Of a stretch of 64,000 bases of DNA, positions 63,285 to 64,000 are shown piece after piece. Origin of the DNA: Lachnospiraceae bacterium UBA4381. Its GTDB lineage: Bacteria; Bacillota; Clostridia; Lachnospirales; Lachnospiraceae. Positions within the stretch are counted from its first letter, which is position 1. Each line of letters starts with the position of its first letter. The stretch lies in the NCBI GenBank assembly GCA_002391105.1, contig DGRT01000018.1:39794-103793 (forward strand), read 5' to 3'. Made by a program: the position numbers and the translations under genes. The notes below the pieces were generated by a model. It was not told the DNA's origin. It ran no database searches and saw only the letters and a list, made by a program, of their open reading frames with translations.

Positions 63285-63384
63285 GAATTGTATTTATATC
63301 TTGAAAGCAGAATTGTATTTATATATTGAAAGTAGAATTGTATTTATATCTTGAAAACAGAATTGCAGTTATAACCTGAAAACA
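63285..63384 (+). repeat. Four 25-bp tandem repeats
   Basis: Units starting at 63285, 63310, 63335 and 63360, consensus GAATTGTATTTATATCTTGA plus AAGCA; the last is diverged. No coding signal. It lies in the 535-bp gap 63211-63745 together with the two-hairpin repeat and the Gln/Glu repeat. Confidence 0.85.
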
Positions 63385-63512
63385 GGATATCTATTTATCG
63401 ATATATGACAAATGGTATATCTGTGTTAAACTACTATACAGGTCATGTAATGTTTTTTCCCTGAAATCTCCTGTTCCTCCGGATGCAGGCTACATTTCAT
63501 ATAGATGTGACA

Positions 63513-63575
63513 TATCATAATCGACTTTGAAATCAAGTTATCACTGCGATATGATAGTCATATTTGCATGATCTG
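63513..63575. repeat. Two-hairpin dispersed repeat, copy 2
   Basis: Related to 43991-44053: TATCATAATCGACTTTGAAA at the left and CGATATGATAGTCATATTTG at the right, with the same outer pair (TATCATA / TATGATA) and a second small stem TCAT / ATGA. Confidence 0.7.
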
Positions 63576-63620
63576 AACAGGCACGTAATTGGAAAAAAAT
63601 TAAAGGGACAAAATAAATAG

Positions 63621-63731
63621 CAAGAACAGAAACAAGAACAGAAACAAGACCAGGAACAAGAACAGAAACAAGATCAGGAACAAGAACAGAAACAAGATCA
63701 GGAACAAGAACAGAAACAAAATCAGGAATAA
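63621..63731 (+). repeat. 12/24-bp tandem repeat with an open Gln/Glu frame lacking a start
   Basis: Repeats of AAGAACAGAAACAAGATCAG-like units. One frame reads QEQKQDQEQEQKQDQE repeatedly and ends at a TAA (63729-63731), but a TAG stands directly before it (63618-63620), so no gene can start there. It may be the tail of a lost gene or a simple-sequence expansion. Confidence 0.7.
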
Positions 63732-63745
63732 GAAAGGAACAGATT

Positions 63746-64000
63746 GTGGCAGCAAAAAAATATTATGCAGCAAGGGTGGGCAAACAGCCCGGTATATACA
63801 CAACCTGGGAGGAGTGCAGTAAAAATGTGCTGGGCTTTCCGGGTGCTGTTTATAAGAGCTTTAAAACGATGGAAGAAGCTGAGGCGTTTATGGCACTGGA
63901 ACGTGCCCCTTGGGAGAAAGAGAATAGCACGTCCGCTGTCAGCAGAGCAGAGAAAACGGGCAGTGCGTCCGCCGTCAGCAGAGCAGAGAAAACGGGCGGC
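63746..64000 (+). CDS. Ribonuclease H1, N-terminal part (cut by window end)
   Basis: 85 residues from a GTG at 63746 with AAGGA 7 nt upstream. Residues 1-50 match the RNase H1 N-terminal hybrid-binding (viroplasmin-like) domain: KKYYAARVGKQPGIYTTWEE, then VLGFPGAVYKSFKTMEEAEAFM. This domain grips RNA/DNA hybrids; the catalytic RNase H domain would follow outside the window. From 63931 a 36-bp unit is repeated in frame (SAVSRAEKTGSA, about two copies), forming the linker. The catalytic part cannot be judged. Confidence 0.88.
   Translation, partial: MAAKKYYAARVGKQPGIYTTWEECSKNVLGFPGAVYKSFKTMEEAEAFMALERAPWEKENSTSAVSRAEKTGSASAVSRAEKTGG

Noticed and set aside
63621..63731. Gln/Glu-rich open frame as a real gene
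   Set aside because: A stop codon stands directly before it and there is no start codon or ribosome site.

Overview
The window looks like the chromosome of a low-GC, Gram-positive anaerobe of the Lachnospiraceae type (relatives of Lachnospira, Butyrivibrio or Eubacterium eligens). The signs are AT-rich codon use, strong AGGAGG-type ribosome binding sites, sigma-A promoters with 17-bp spacers, glucan/choline-binding type wall repeats, DUF975 membrane proteins, pectin-catabolism remnants and short palindromes of the GTGACAAGG type scattered between genes. The species cannot be fixed from the sequence alone.

Layout. 1-1387: end of a trp operon (trpB, trpA). 1454-2452: Rpn-type PD-(D/E)XK nuclease between palindromic repeats. 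2732-11178: a complete type II-A CRISPR-Cas locus with a compact Cas9 (1097 aa), a tracrRNA with its own promoter, cas1, cas2, a long Csn2 (332 aa) and an array of 39 repeats and 38 spacers. 11210-12287: a double-glycine-leader, Cys-containing small peptide next to a rhodanese-domain protein. 12402-14512: a decaying pectin/uronate locus (uxaC remnant, LacI regulator with a perfect operator, pectinesterase fragment cut by a nested-hairpin repeat element). 14541-15488: ADP-ribosylglycohydrolase.

15746-39780 is the most unusual region: about 24 kb of co-directional, tightly spaced genes behind one strong promoter. They encode a zinc-ribbon membrane GTPase, a GrpE-like coiled-coil protein, an Hsp70, an Hsp70-vWA fusion, a J-like/zinc-ribbon/Fn3 protein, a second zinc-ribbon GTPase, a HerA/FtsK-like ATPase, an ABC ATPase and permease, a large GAP1-like protein, an NS_2-type nuclease with a probable immunity partner, and two membrane-anchored solute-binding-like proteins, one with a YARHG domain. 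I read it as an NTP-driven, chaperone-assisted conflict or effector-delivery system. GTPase/GAP1 modules are known to me from comparative genomics of NTP-dependent conflict systems, but this whole assembly I do not recognise.

40026-64000 is mostly ordinary chromosome: aldo-keto reductase; a TPP-riboswitch-controlled thiamine-precursor operon (thiamine-binding protein, ThiX, ThiY, ThiZ); hemZ; hisS and aspS; a DUF975 protein; a two-component system; a secreted wall-binding protein; a GTPase; tRNA-Pro(AGG); an A24 peptidase; a nine-residue-repeat membrane protein; a DUF975-CmpB fusion; an AMP-forming ligase; and the start of an RNase H1 gene cut by the window edge. Small repeats here have invaded coding sequence (sensor kinase, hemZ).
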